The notes: a model not told the origin generated them from the sequence alone. Positions 20,464-31,317 are shown, counted from the first letter of the stretch. The stretch: 64,000 nt of DNA from Buchnera aphidicola (Formosaphis micheliae) (GCF_039403185.1 NZ_CP135047.1:310001-374000), one strand, 5' to 3'. Made by a program: numbers and translations.

Positions 20464-21720
20464 TTAATCAATTTATTACATAATATATTTAAAAAATATA
20501 TTTTTAAAATTTTTTATAAAAAAGAGTTAAATATTACTATTTTTTATATCTTATGAATTTAATAATTTTTATTACATATACATAGAAATATTAAGCATCC
20601 CATAACAATTTAAAAACAATATTAAATATAAAAATGGGATGCAAAAAAAAATAAAAAAATATCAACTATGATATTTAATCACATTACTAAAAATATTTTA
20701 GATACATATTCATCTATATCAAAACCATATTTCTATAATTTGAAATTATCGAATATATGATTAAATTCAATTTTTATATATTACAAACTATTAAGAAATA
20801 ATCTAATAATTAAATAACTAACCTGTCATTACTATAATATTAGTAATACACAAATATATATATTATATTTATTAGAAATATATAAATAAATTATTAACTA
20901 GATTTATGAAGTGTTTTTATTTGTGATGTATTATTTTTTTAATACTTAACATTACTATAATTTATAGAACAAAGATAAAAACTATATTAATTTATTTTAT
21001 AAACTATTTTTAGTATAATGTCATATTAATTCAATACAATATATGAGATATTATTTAGAAATATTTTTTATATAACATGATACGTCAATTCAAATCAAAT
21101 AAGTATTATATTATAAAATTATATTTATACATAATCATTTTATATTTAGTACAACTATAAGATACATAATTCATCTACACAAAATTATCACATAAAAAAA
21201 CTTTATTTAAAATAAGAAATTAATTTTTTTTTTACTATAAATAATAAAATATTTTTGATTTTTTAAAAAATATATTGTATATAATACATTTTATTTATGT
21301 CATACTCATTTAAATTATTATTGATTATTAATTTCATTTTATCAGAATTTTTTATATTTTTTTAATTAAAATGAACTATTTTTTTTATTAAATTTTTTAA
21401 AACTATATCTTGAGAATATATTAATTTAATTAAACTAAATATTTTTGTATTTTATCTGTAATTAATTATAAAAAATATTTTTTCTAAACAATTATATTTT
21501 ATAAAAAATTAAATTAATTAATTTTTTTGTTTAATATAATTACTATTATTTATATTTTTTTAATATTTTATACTTGTATTAATATAAAAGTATAATCAAT
21601 AGATTATAGAAAAAATATGAATTTTTTTATTTTTTCTTTCATAATTATTTTTTTATATAATTTACTGCACGTTATGTCATTTAATTAAATAAGAACTAAA
21701 ATATTTTATTTATTATTACT
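20464..21720. other. gene-free stretch between flgJ and rne; no flgK
   Basis: About 1.26 kb with no open frame of recognisable origin. Larger Buchnera genomes carry flgK here. No FlgK-like motif could be read on either strand, so the gene is deleted or fully eroded. An inverted repeat at 20595-20642 is the only structure noted. Confidence 0.55.
20595..20642. repeat. 9-bp inverted repeat after flgJ
   Basis: GCATCCCAT (20595-20603) and ATGGGATGC (20634-20642) pair perfectly around a 30-base loop. The GC content of the arms stands out. No U run follows on the plus strand (an A run does), so it is not a standard terminator for the flg message, but it may be an end-protecting structure. Confidence 0.5.
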
Positions 21721-21721
21721 T

Positions 21722-21915
21722 TTTATTAATAAATAATACAGAATAGTGCAATAATTTTAATTTAATCATTTTTTGATACAATGATAATACGTGTTGTCTA
21801 CTATTTTTATGTTTATCTCTTTAATTTACTTCTGTTCTCTTATTATTTAATAGATTACAAGATAACTCTATACTGGAACAATTGCATGTACTTCATGAGT
21901 ATTTTCTTTTAATAC
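21722..21915 (-). pseudogene. rne: decaying remnant of the RNase E small domain
   Basis: Directly after the rne stop at 21916-21918 the same frame continues as VLKENTHEVHAIVPV, matching the E. coli stretch after residue 430. A second stop and a frameshift follow, then LLNNKRTEVN is readable in another frame (E. coli LLNEKRSAVN), and further on HVLSLYQKM and a YSVL segment. This is the 3' part of rne, no longer translated as one protein. The left boundary is approximate. Confidence 0.8.
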
Positions 21916-23205
21916 TTATTTTTCAATGAATTTTAAAATAGAAAGAGATAATGAATCATTATCTCGAATAGTACCTAACCCACCACATCGAGGACAAATA
22001 TGATAACTTGATTCTCCCAAAGATGGACTAAGACGTTGACGAGACATTTCTAATAAACCAAATTTAGAAATATTACTTATTTGAGTACGAGCGCGATCAT
22101 GTTTAACTAATTCACGTAATCTATTTTCAATTTCACGCTGATGATAACTAGACGCCATATCAATAAAATCTATAACTATTAATCCTCCTAAATCTCGTAA
22201 TATTAATTGACGAGCAATTTCATCAACTGCTTCAATATTAGTATGTAATGCAGTTGTTTCTATATCTATAAATTTAGTAGAACGTGACGAATTAATATCT
22301 ATAGCAATTAACGCTTCCGTAATATCTATTACAATAGATCCTCCTGATGGTAATCTAACTTCTCTTTGAAAAACAGAATTAATTTGTGACTCTATTTGAT
22401 AATGACTAAATAAAGGAGTTATTCCCTTATAAAGTTTAATTTTGTTACTGAAATCAGGTCGACCTAATAATTTTATATGTTGATGAGCTATCTTTAAAAT
22501 TTTTGGATTATCAATAAGAATTTCACCAATATCTGATTTAAGATAATCACGAAAAGCTCGTATAATCACATTACTATCTTGATATATTAAAAAAGGAGCA
22601 TTATTATTTTTTGCAGCCTGTTTAATTGCATCCCAATGTTTTAATTTAAAATTAAGATCTAATGTTAATTCATCAATAGATTTTCCCACTCCAGCAGTTC
22701 TAATTATTAACCCCATATTATTAGGTAATTTCAATGAAGATAAAATCTCTTTTAATTCCAATCTTTCTCTTCCTTCCACTTTTCTAGAAATACCGATTGC
22801 ATGTGGATTATTTGGCATTAAAACCAAATAACTACCTGCTAAACTAATAAATGTAGTTAATGCTGCTCCTTTACTACCTCTTTCTTCTTTATCTATTTGT
22901 ACAATAATTTCCTGTCCTTTTTTTAAAATATTTTTAATGTTAGGTTTTATATATGAAAAACAGTTATTAGAAAAATAATCTTTAGAAATTTCCTTTAAAG
23001 GCAAAAAACCATGTTTATTAAATCCATAATCAACAAAAACAGCTTCTAAACTGGGTTCAATTCTAGAAATTTTTCCTTTGTAAATGTTAGATTTTTTATT
23101 AACATGTCCATGTTTTTCAATACCTAAGTTATATAAACGTTGTCCATCAACAAATGCAACTCTCAATTCTTCTCTCTTAGTTGCGTTAATTAACATTCTT
23201 TTCAT
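21916..23205 (-). CDS. rne: ribonuclease E, truncated after the zinc-link
   Basis: Endonuclease for mRNA decay and for rRNA and tRNA maturation. The 429 residues cover the S1 domain, the 5' sensor and the DNase I-like fold, with both magnesium-binding aspartates ([15 protein letters not shown] and IVIDFIDM). The zinc-link CPRC is kept with its cysteines at 404 and 407, the E. coli positions. The small domain (about 430-529) and the whole degradosome scaffold are missing because of a TAA at codon 430; E. coli has 1061 residues. The fold can probably still dimerise through zinc, but the tetramer interface is gone. Confidence 0.92.
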   Translation of the reverse strand: MKRMLINATKREELRVAFVDGQRLYNLGIEKHGHVNKKSNIYKGKISRIEPSLEAVFVDYGFNKHGFLPLKEISKDYFSNNCFSYIKPNIKNILKKGQEIIVQIDKEERGSKGAALTTFISLAGSYLVLMPNNPHAIGISRKVEGRERLELKEILSSLKLPNNMGLIIRTAGVGKSIDELTLDLNFKLKHWDAIKQAAKNNNAPFLIYQDSNVIIRAFRDYLKSDIGEILIDNPKILKIAHQHIKLLGRPDFSNKIKLYKGITPLFSHYQIESQINSVFQREVRLPSGGSIVIDITEALIAIDINSSRSTKFIDIETTALHTNIEAVDEIARQLILRDLGGLIVIDFIDMASSYHQREIENRLRELVKHDRARTQISNISKFGLLEMSRQRLSPSLGESSYHICPRCGGLGTIRDNDSLSLSILKFIEK

Positions 23206-23664
23206 TAGAACATCTCTATTATTTTTTTGATAAGTGTTAAGATGTATAATAATATCAAACTAAAGTAAAAAAAATAAATACATAAATCATATAATTTATA
23301 TATAGTTAAACAATGATAAATTAAATTATGCTCAATTGTTTTTGATATAGCATATACTTAAATTTAATACATTATATTTAATTAACATTACATTATTTAA
23401 TAAAATACATTTTAATAAACTATTCAAAGAATATATGTAAAATTGATGATATAAAATATTAAATAAAAATAGTAAAGTATTACATAATAATATTTTATCA
23501 TAAATAGATGATTATTTTTTTAAATATAACGTATATTATTAATGACTCACTATACAATAGATAACGTATAATTCAATATATAAAAATAAGATATATGCTT
23601 ATATTAAAATAAACTATATACTAATTAAATTAACCTATATCAATCAATAACTAAATATATAAAA
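23206..23664. promoter_or_regulatory. divergent leader region of rne and rluC
   Basis: 459 bases between outward-facing genes. E. coli rne has a long structured leader used for autoregulation; no clear hairpin with GC content was recognised here. No coding remnant seen. Confidence 0.4.
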
Positions 23665-24615
23665 ATGTCGTTAATTCGTAATATATACATCACGGAAGAC
23701 ATGGAACAACAAAGAATAGATAATTTTTTAATAAAAAAATTTAAAACTATGCCAAAAAGTTTAATTTATAAAAATATTAGAATTGGTAAAATAAAAATAA
23801 ATAAGAAAAAAATTAAACCAAAATATAAATTAAAGATAGGTGATAAAATAAATGTTATCTCTATGATGACAAATCATCTAACAAAGAACAAAATTACAAT
23901 TATAAATCAAAAAAAAATTTTTAAAATAAAAAATATATTTTTTAACAACATATTATATGAAGATGAACATTTATTAATAATAAATAAACCATCTGGAATA
24001 GCTGTACATGGAGGTAGTGGAATACACTTCGGGATAATAGAATGTATAAGGCAATTAAGACAAAAAAATACCTTTCTTGAATTAGTACATCGATTAGATC
24101 GTTCTACATCTGGAATCTTGCTATTAGCTAAAAAACGTTCAGCATTAATTAATTTACATCAACAATTAAGAGATAATCAAATTAAAAAAAAATATTTAGC
24201 TTTAGTTCACGGAAATTGGCCTGAATCAAAAAAAATTGTCATCACTCCTTTGCTAAAAATAAAACAATTTAATAAAAAAAATATTGTTATAGTAAATAAT
24301 AAAGGAAAAATATCAGAAACTCATTTTAAAATTCAAAAAAAATATATTAATAATACTTTACTTTCAGTAACTCCTATTACTGGTAGAACTCACCAAATTC
24401 GTGTTCATACATCACATGTCGGACATCCAATAGTATTTGATGATAGATATGGAAGACATGATTTAGACATTTATAATAAGACAAAAGAAATCAACAACAG
24501 ATTATTATTACATGCTAATGAAATTAATTTTTTACATCCAAAATTTAATTATCGCATCAATATATTAGCCCCATTAGAAAAAAATGTTAAAAAATATTTA
24601 GATTTACTCTTATAA
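23665..24615 (+). CDS. rluC: 23S rRNA pseudouridine synthase RluC
   Basis: Makes pseudouridine at 955, 2504 and 2580 of 23S rRNA in E. coli. 316 residues (E. coli 319). N-terminal S4 RNA-binding domain (about 14-75), then the catalytic domain with the HRLDRSTSG motif holding the catalytic Asp, and GRTHQIRVHT. The N-terminal region is very Lys-rich. Lies divergent from rne, as in E. coli. Confidence 0.94.
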   Translation: MSLIRNIYITEDMEQQRIDNFLIKKFKTMPKSLIYKNIRIGKIKINKKKIKPKYKLKIGDKINVISMMTNHLTKNKITIINQKKIFKIKNIFFNNILYEDEHLLIINKPSGIAVHGGSGIHFGIIECIRQLRQKNTFLELVHRLDRSTSGILLLAKKRSALINLHQQLRDNQIKKKYLALVHGNWPESKKIVITPLLKIKQFNKKNIVIVNNKGKISETHFKIQKKYINNTLLSVTPITGRTHQIRVHTSHVGHPIVFDDRYGRHDLDIYNKTKEINNRLLLHANEINFLHPKFNYRINILAPLEKNVKKYLDLLL

Positions 24616-24739
24616 TTTTAATTATTATTAGTTAAAATAAAATCAACGTTAATTACTACTATATAAACTATATAACTGTAATAGCTTTAAAAAGCTATTA
24701 ATTTATATTTCATTTAGTCAATAGGATGAAAATATTATC

Positions 24740-24904
24740 ATGGCTGTACAAAAAAACAAACCAACACGTTCCAAAAGAGGTATGCGTCGATCTCATGATG
24801 TATTAAAAACGTTACATTTATCTATAGATAAAACATCTGGAGAAACACATATTAGACATCATATAACAAAAAATGGATATTATAAAGGTAAAAAAGTAAT
24901 CTAA
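24740..24904 (+). CDS. rpmF: 50S ribosomal protein L32
   Basis: A 54-residue frame matching L32 from start to end: [20 protein letters not shown], then [21 protein letters not shown]. coli has 57 residues. AGGA lies 13 bases before the ATG. Gene order rpmF-fabD-fabG-acpP is the enterobacterial order with plsX and fabH missing between. Confidence 0.95.
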   Translation: MAVQKNKPTRSKRGMRRSHDVLKTLHLSIDKTSGETHIRHHITKNGYYKGKKVI

Positions 24905-25067
24905 CACATACAAAAAAATAAAAAAATATAATTTACTAAGACACACCATAAAATGTAAATTATATTTTTGAAAAAATATGATATTAATATATAATTAAAA
25001 AAATATTGTCTTTAATAAAATATTATTAGATATGTTAAAATTTAAAAAAAATGATTCTATAAAAAAA

Positions 25068-26006
25068 ATGAATCTATTTGCTATGATATTTCCAGGTCAA
25101 GGCATACAAAAAAAAAATATGCTAAATGAATTATCATTACAAGACACTATTGTTAAAAATACTTTTAACGAATCATCAAGTGCAGTAGGATACAATCTAT
25201 GGAAATTGATAAAAAATGATACTAATAATCAATTAAATTATAGTGAATTTATACAACCAGCAATATTAACTACATCTGTAGCGATATATCGTTTATGGAT
25301 TGATAAACATGGATATTTTCCTGATATTATGGCGGGTAACAGTTTAGGAGAATATTCTGCATTAGTATGTGCTAATGCTATTTCATTATATGACTCAGCA
25401 AAGTTAGTCCAATTTCGTGGAAAATTAATGCAAAAAATAATACGTTATAAACAAGTTGCTATGTCAGCTATTATTGGATTAGATAAAAAAAAAGTTATTG
25501 ATATATGTAATCAACAAAAAAAAAATCAAATAGTAGATCCATCAAATTTTAATACTTTAAATCAAACTGTTATATCAGGTAATAAATCAGCCGTAGAACG
25601 TGTTGGTATCGATTGTAAAAAATCTGGAGCCACACATGTTATACCACTTAACATAAATATAGCTGCTCATTGTCGATTAATGATACCTGCTGCTAATAAA
25701 TTATCTCGTTTTATAAAAAAAATTCATTTTAATAAACCTACTTGTCCAGTAATAAACAACATTGACGTTAAATGTGAATTTTCTAAAAAAAAAATATGTA
25801 AAGCTTTAGTAAAACAATTAAGTTATCCAGTTAGATGGTATGAGATTATAGATTTTATTAAATTACAAGGAATTAAATTAATTCTAGAGGTTGGATCAAG
25901 TTCAATTTTAACTAAATTAAATATAAATAATATTTCTATCACATCTATTGCATTAAACAATTCATCAAATTTTTTAACAGCATTTCATCGAATAAAAACT
26001 ACATGA
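25068..26006 (+). CDS. fabD: malonyl-CoA:ACP transacylase
   Basis: Loads malonyl groups on acyl carrier protein for fatty-acid synthesis. 312 residues from the ATG at 25068, which matches the E. coli start (309); an ATG at 25032 would add 12 residues and neither has a clear ribosome site. The oxyanion stretch FPGQG is present. The nucleophile motif is GNSLGEYSAL where the family has GHSLG, so the residue before the catalytic Ser is changed; the second active-site His (NIAAHCRLM) is kept. Its stop overlaps the fabG start. Confidence 0.93.
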   Translation: MNLFAMIFPGQGIQKKNMLNELSLQDTIVKNTFNESSSAVGYNLWKLIKNDTNNQLNYSEFIQPAILTTSVAIYRLWIDKHGYFPDIMAGNSLGEYSALVCANAISLYDSAKLVQFRGKLMQKIIRYKQVAMSAIIGLDKKKVIDICNQQKKNQIVDPSNFNTLNQTVISGNKSAVERVGIDCKKSGATHVIPLNINIAAHCRLMIPAANKLSRFIKKIHFNKPTCPVINNIDVKCEFSKKKICKALVKQLSYPVRWYEIIDFIKLQGIKLILEVGSSSILTKLNINNISITSIALNNSSNFLTAFHRIKTT

Positions 26007-26734
26007 ATAGACAAAAAATAGCTATTGTTACAGGAGCATCCCGTGGTATAGGGTTAGATATTTTAAAAAAATTAATTAGAAAAAATATTTTTGTAATAGG
26101 AACATCTACTACTAAAAATGGGATGAATAAAATTAATTATTATTTAAAAAATAAAGGTATAGGGATTATTTTAGATGTTAATGATTATCTATCGATAAAT
26201 ACATCTATAAAAAAAATTTATGAACAATATAAATTCATTGATATATTAATTAATAATGCTGGAATTAATCGTGATAAACTACTTATTAATATGACTACTA
26301 TAGATTGGGAAGATGTATTACGCATTAATTTAACAGGTGTATTTCATATGTCAAAAGAGATACTCTATACAATGATTAAAAGACGGTACGGTAGAATTAT
26401 TACTATTGGTTCAGTTGTAGGACATATCGGAAACCCTGGACAAACAAATTATTCTGCAGCTAAATCTGGTTTAATTGGTTTTCATAAATCCTTAGCGTTA
26501 GAAGTAGCATCTTTTGGAATTACTGTTAATATAATTTCTCCTGGTTTTATAAAAACAGATATGACTAATTCAATAAATAAAAAAAAATATGATAATTATA
26601 TATCTAAAATACCAATGAAACGTTTTGGACAAGTTAATGACATATCGTCAGCTGTTTTATTTTTTATATCTAACCAAGCTTCATATATCACTGGACAAGT
26701 ATTGCATATCAATGGTGGTATGTATATGAATTAA
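26003..26734 (+). CDS. fabG: 3-oxoacyl-ACP reductase
   Basis: NADPH-dependent reduction step of fatty-acid elongation. 243 residues (E. coli 244). Cofactor loop TGASRGIG at residues 10-17, NNAGINRD, catalytic Ser in TIGSVVG, and the YSAAK Tyr/Lys pair; NISPGFIKTDMT follows. The start overlaps the fabD stop by four bases, so translation is coupled. Confidence 0.96.
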   Translation: MNRQKIAIVTGASRGIGLDILKKLIRKNIFVIGTSTTKNGMNKINYYLKNKGIGIILDVNDYLSINTSIKKIYEQYKFIDILINNAGINRDKLLINMTTIDWEDVLRINLTGVFHMSKEILYTMIKRRYGRIITIGSVVGHIGNPGQTNYSAAKSGLIGFHKSLALEVASFGITVNIISPGFIKTDMTNSINKKKYDNYISKIPMKRFGQVNDISSAVLFFISNQASYITGQVLHINGGMYMN

Positions 26735-26766
26735 TATAATAAATTTATGTAAGGATATTTTATATA

Positions 26767-27015
26767 ATGAACAATATAGATCAACGTATAAAAAAAATAT
26801 TGTCTGAACAATTAGGTATACAAGAATTAAACATTAATAAGAACCATTCTATTACAGATGATCTTGGGGCAGATTCTTTAGACTTTATAGAACTAGTCAT
26901 GAAATTAGAAAAAGAATTTAATATTGAAATACCTGACAAAGAAACTGAAAATTTAACAACAGTACAAAAAATAATTCACTTTATAAAAAATAATACTGAC
27001 GAAAAAATAAAATAA
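26767..27015 (+). CDS. acpP: acyl carrier protein
   Basis: Carries acyl chains on a phosphopantetheine arm. 82 residues, slightly longer than the 78 of E. coli. The attachment serine is in GADSLDFIELVMKLE at residue 37. Acidic, four-helix composition. AAGGA-like ribosome site upstream. Together with fabD and fabG it forms a compact fatty-acid gene group. Confidence 0.96.
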   Translation: MNNIDQRIKKILSEQLGIQELNINKNHSITDDLGADSLDFIELVMKLEKEFNIEIPDKETENLTTVQKIIHFIKNNTDEKIK

Positions 27016-27107
27016 AACTATTTTCATATTTATAATAACGAAATTAATATCATAATATTATATTAAAATATTAATATATAAATTAATAAAATAGGAAATA
27101 TTATAAA

Positions 27108-27770
27108 ATGAAAAATAGTCAATTTATTGTAGTTGAAGGAATAGAAGGATCAGGTAAAACGAGCATTTGTCTCATTATATTAGAATTATTAAAACAATAT
27201 AATATTAAAAAAATAATTAATGTTAGACAACCTGGAAGTACTCCTATTGCTGAAATGATACGTAATATAATAAAAAACAACAATGAAGAAAAATTAATTA
27301 AAGAAAGTGAGCTATTATTAATATGCGCTGCACGATTACAATTGATAGAAAATATTATTAAACCTGCTTTACAAAAAGGAATATGGGTCATAAGTGATAG
27401 ACATATTTTATCTTCATTTGCTTATCAAGGAGGAGGATCTCATATTAACACAAAATTAATAACTACTTTAAATAAAATATTATTTTCTAAACTAAATCCA
27501 AATTTAACAATTTATGTAGATATTGATCCTAAAATAGGATTAAAACGAGTATATGCCAGAGGATTACCTGATAGAATAGAAAAAAATAGTTTAGAATTTT
27601 TTAAACGAACTAGAAAAATATATTTAAAAATGATAAAAAATAATATCAATACAATTTATATTAATGGAAATCAAGATATTAATTTAATAAAAAAAATATT
27701 ACAAAAAAAAATAAAACACTGGCTAAAAAATGATTATTACCCTACACCCTTGGCTTACTCAACTTTATAA
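27108..27770 (+). CDS. tmk: thymidylate kinase
   Basis: Phosphorylates dTMP to dTDP. 220 residues (E. coli 213). P-loop EGIEGSGKTS at residues 9-18, the DR(H) motif DRHILSSFAYQGGG, and a lid region with RIEKNSLEFFKR. A G-to-TREPGG variation is seen as RQPGSTPIA. It overlaps holB by 41 bases, so the two are translated from one message. Confidence 0.93.
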   Translation: MKNSQFIVVEGIEGSGKTSICLIILELLKQYNIKKIINVRQPGSTPIAEMIRNIIKNNNEEKLIKESELLLICAARLQLIENIIKPALQKGIWVISDRHILSSFAYQGGGSHINTKLITTLNKILFSKLNPNLTIYVDIDPKIGLKRVYARGLPDRIEKNSLEFFKRTRKIYLKMIKNNINTIYINGNQDINLIKKILQKKIKHWLKNDYYPTPLAYSTL

Positions 27771-28725
27771 AAATATTGTATTACAATATCAAAAAGGAAA
27801 ACCTCATCATGCAATTTTAATAAATACCCATCGAGGTATAGGTGTTTTAAACCTTGTTAATGCCATTACATGTTGGCTTTTATGTACAGAAAAAAAAAAT
27901 ATTTATTTTTGTGGATCATGTCATGGATGTCAATTAATGTTATCTAATAATCATCCTGATTATTACCAAATAACACTCAAAAAAAATAAAAAAACATTTG
28001 GAATAGAATTAATCAGAGATACTATTCATAAAATATCATATACTTCTCAACAAGGTGGAGAAAAAGTTATAAATATTTCAGATATAGCATATATTACTCC
28101 ACAAGGAATATGTGCATTACTAAAAAATTTAGAAGAACCTCCAAAAAATACTTGGTTTCTATTAATTAACTACAATACAACAATAGTTCCTAATACTTTA
28201 AGTAGTCGCTGTATATCCTACTTTTTACCACCTCCAATAGAATACATTGGACTTAATTGGTTAAAAAAATATAATAATACCTACAATAAAAATCATGAAA
28301 TATCATTATTAACAGCATTAAGAATTTCAGAAGGATCTCCTATTATTGCTAAGAAAATACTTTACGGTAAGTTATGGTCAGAAAGAACATATTTTTTTAT
28401 ACAATTAAACAAAGCAGTAAATGAAAAAAATTTTTTCCATTTATTATCTATTTTTAAAAAAAAAAAAATAAATATTATATTTTATATCAATTGGATTTGT
28501 TTTTTTTTATTAGATATAATTAAATGGAAATATAATTTATATTCATCAATAATTAATTTAGATCAAAAACAACTTATACAATACTACTCAAATAATTACT
28601 CTATTCAATCTATAAACAATACAACGTCATCTTGGATTCAATGTAGATTTCAATTAATCAATGTTATTGGAATAAATTATGAATTACTATTAACAAAAGA
28701 ACTATTAAAATGGGAATTAGAATAA
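27730..28725 (+). CDS. holB: DNA polymerase III delta-prime subunit
   Basis: Part of the clamp loader. 331 residues (E. coli 334). The zinc-binding module is CGSCHGCQLMLSNNHPDYY, and the LLKNLEEPPKNTWF and SSRCISYFLPPP stretches are typical; it lacks an active P-loop, as expected. It contains an in-frame A13 run (28456-28468), the longest A run noted in an intact gene here, which may make the product population mixed. Confidence 0.93.
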   Translation: MIITLHPWLTQLYKNIVLQYQKGKPHHAILINTHRGIGVLNLVNAITCWLLCTEKKNIYFCGSCHGCQLMLSNNHPDYYQITLKKNKKTFGIELIRDTIHKISYTSQQGGEKVINISDIAYITPQGICALLKNLEEPPKNTWFLLINYNTTIVPNTLSSRCISYFLPPPIEYIGLNWLKKYNNTYNKNHEISLLTALRISEGSPIIAKKILYGKLWSERTYFFIQLNKAVNEKNFFHLLSIFKKKKINIIFYINWICFFLLDIIKWKYNLYSSIINLDQKQLIQYYSNNYSIQSINNTTSSWIQCRFQLINVIGINYELLLTKELLKWELE

Positions 28726-28789
28726 TATACTAGATACCTTTTCTACTTACTATATTAATTAACGAACTAAAATCACAGAGAGATTTGTC

Positions 28790-29575
28790 ATGTTTCTGAT
28801 AGATTCACATTGTCATCTTGACCGTTTAAAACAAATAAAACAACAAAAAAATGGAATTAAAAATATATTAAAAAAAGCTAAAGAAAACAACGTACATGTT
28901 ATACTTACAATTGCTACATCTATAACTAACTTCTTAGATATACAAACATTAATAGGAATACATAAAAATATTTTATACTCATGTGGTATACATCCTTTAT
29001 ATATTAAAGAAAATAATGTGGATCAAATCAAAAAACTAGAAAAATTTTCTCAAAATAAATATGTTATAGCACTGGGAGAAACAGGATTAGACTACTACTA
29101 TACAAAAAATAATAAAAATGAACAAAAATATGTTTTTAGAAAACACATACATATTGGAATCAAATTAAATAAACCAATTATTATACATGCAAGAGAATCA
29201 ATTAATGATATTATATCTATTTTAAAAGAAAAAGAATTCAATAACAGTACTGGAGTAATACACTCATTTACTGGAGATATATCTGATGCAAAAAAAATAT
29301 TAGATTTAGGATTCTATATCTCTTTTTCAGGTATTATTACATTTAAAAACTCAGATAAAATCCGTCAATCAATTAAATACATTCCTTTAGACCGAATGTT
29401 AATTGAGACTGATGCACCATATTTATCTCCTGTACCTTATCGTGGTCATGAAAACCATCCTGCATATTTAAAACATATAGCCTATTGTATTACAAAAATA
29501 AAAAATATAGATTTAGGATCATTTTCATCAATTATAAAAGATAATTTTTATACACTATTTAAAATAAAAAATTAA
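28790..29575 (+). CDS. ycfH: TatD-family metal-dependent deoxyribonuclease (YcfH)
   Basis: A TatD-family hydrolase next to holB, the usual position of ycfH. 261 residues (E. coli 265). Metal-site motifs are DSHCHLDRL at the start, GETGLDYYY, PIIIHARES, GVIHSFTGD and ETDAPYLSP. The natural substrate of this branch is unsettled; 3'-5' DNase activity and D-amino-acyl-tRNA deacylation have been proposed for TatD relatives. Confidence 0.92.
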   Translation: MFLIDSHCHLDRLKQIKQQKNGIKNILKKAKENNVHVILTIATSITNFLDIQTLIGIHKNILYSCGIHPLYIKENNVDQIKKLEKFSQNKYVIALGETGLDYYYTKNNKNEQKYVFRKHIHIGIKLNKPIIIHARESINDIISILKEKEFNNSTGVIHSFTGDISDAKKILDLGFYISFSGIITFKNSDKIRQSIKYIPLDRMLIETDAPYLSPVPYRGHENHPAYLKHIAYCITKIKNIDLGSFSSIIKDNFYTLFKIKN

Positions 29576-29840
29576 TATAATTTTATTGTACATAAACAAA
29601 TATATAATGATCTAGTCTATACTTATTATTAAATTAAATTAATAACATTACATATATAAATTAATAAAAAACCAATATTTAACATTAATCTTATTAGATA
29701 AATATTACACATACTAAAAGTACGTATATAAAAGTAAGATAAAAAATAACATATACAATGAATTATATAATAAATACAGAGCATATTGTGTATATAGATA
29801 AGATACAATTGTGCCTGATTACATTAAGGAAATTTTAAAA

Positions 29841-31274
29841 ATGTTTAAAAACACATTTTCTAATCTACAAAAAATAGGAAAATCCTTAATGCTACCGGTC
29901 TCTGTATTACCTATTGCAGGAATTTTATTAGGTATAGGATCAGCTAAATTTAGCATAATACCAGAAATAATTTCTCATATTATGGCTGAATCAGGTGGAT
30001 CTGTATTTACTAATATGCCATTAATATTTGCAATAGGAGTAGCACTGGGTTTTACTAAAAATGATGGAGTATCTGCTTTAGCTGCTGTTATTGCATATGG
30101 AATTATGACTAAAACATTAACTGCAATAATACCTCTATTATTAAATATTTCTCAAACAGAAACGATTCATAAACATTTGTCTGATACAGGAATATTAGGC
30201 GGTATTATTTCTGGATCTATAGCAGCATATATGTTTAATAGATTTTATAATATCCAACTACCAGACTACTTAGGTTTTTTTTCTGGAAAAAGATTTGTGC
30301 CAATTATTTCAGGTATTACTGCTATATTAATAGGTATTCTTTTATCTTTTATATGGCCTCCCGTAAGTAAATATATTCAAATATTTTCGCAGTGGGCTGC
30401 TTATCAAAATCCAATATTTGCTTTCTCAATATATGGTTTAGTTGAACGTGCATTAATACCATTTGGATTACATCATATATGGAATGTACCTTTTCAAATG
30501 CAAATAGGAGAATTTACTAATGCTATAGGACAAACATTCCATGGAGATATTGCCAGATATATGGCTGGAGACAATACTGCAGGTAAATTATCAGGCGGTT
30601 TTATCTTTAAAATGTATGGATTACCAGCTGCAGCATTAGCTATATGGCAAACATCTCATCCTGAAAACAAATCTAAAATTGGAAGTATCATGATATCTGC
30701 TGCATTAACTGCCTTTCTAACAGGTATTACGGAACCAATAGAATTTGCGTTTATAATAGCATCTCCCATGTTATATGTTATTCACTCAATTTTAGCAGGT
30801 TTAGCTTTTCCTGTATGTATTATATTAAATATGCGAGCAGGTACAAGTTTTTCTCACGGAATTATAGATTTTATTGTTTTAAGTGGCAATAGTCATAGAC
30901 TATGGTTGTTTCCAATTATTGGTATTATTTATGGATTAATATATTACTCTATTTTTTATATTTTGATAAAAAAGTTTAATTTAAATACACCTGGTAGAGA
31001 ACAAATAAGTAATTTATTAACTCATCTTAGTGAAAAAAAAATAGCTATACATATAATTAATGCGTTAGGAGGAAAAGATAATATAACAAATTTAGATGCA
31101 TGCATTACACGATTACGAATTACTGTACGTGATACATCTAAAGTTAATATAATACGATTAAAAACAATAGGAGCAGCAGGAGTTGTAATATCTGGATCAG
31201 GAGTACAAGCTATCTTTGGAACGAAATCCGATAACTTAAAAACTGAAATAGATAAATATTTATTACTTAAATAA
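29841..31274 (+). CDS. ptsG: PTS glucose-specific EIICB component
   Basis: Imports and phosphorylates glucose. 477 residues from the ATG at 29841, which has AAGGA seven to twelve bases upstream and matches the E. coli start exactly; an upstream in-frame GTG at 29811 is not needed. The EIIC membrane domain covers about 1-385 (with [10 protein letters not shown] near the sugar site), and the EIIB domain follows with the phosphorylated Cys in [10 protein letters not shown] at residue 421, the E. coli number. A hairpin lies just after the stop. Confidence 0.96.
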   Translation: MFKNTFSNLQKIGKSLMLPVSVLPIAGILLGIGSAKFSIIPEIISHIMAESGGSVFTNMPLIFAIGVALGFTKNDGVSALAAVIAYGIMTKTLTAIIPLLLNISQTETIHKHLSDTGILGGIISGSIAAYMFNRFYNIQLPDYLGFFSGKRFVPIISGITAILIGILLSFIWPPVSKYIQIFSQWAAYQNPIFAFSIYGLVERALIPFGLHHIWNVPFQMQIGEFTNAIGQTFHGDIARYMAGDNTAGKLSGGFIFKMYGLPAAALAIWQTSHPENKSKIGSIMISAALTAFLTGITEPIEFAFIIASPMLYVIHSILAGLAFPVCIILNMRAGTSFSHGIIDFIVLSGNSHRLWLFPIIGIIYGLIYYSIFYILIKKFNLNTPGREQISNLLTHLSEKKIAIHIINALGGKDNITNLDACITRLRITVRDTSKVNIIRLKTIGAAGVVISGSGVQAIFGTKSDNLKTEIDKYLLLK

Positions 31275-31286
31275 TAAATTATAAAA

Positions 31287-31317
31287 ATAAGAGTAAGAAA
31301 AATATACTTACTCTTAT
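31287..31317 (+). terminator. probable ptsG terminator
   Basis: An 11-bp perfect inverted repeat (31287-31297 with 31307-31317) begins 13 bases after the ptsG stop, loop nine bases. Only a loose T/A run follows. Confidence 0.6.

Noticed and set aside
20595-20642. Rho-independent terminator of the flg operon
   Set aside because: The loop is 30 bases and an A run, not a T run, follows on the plus strand; kept only as an inverted repeat.
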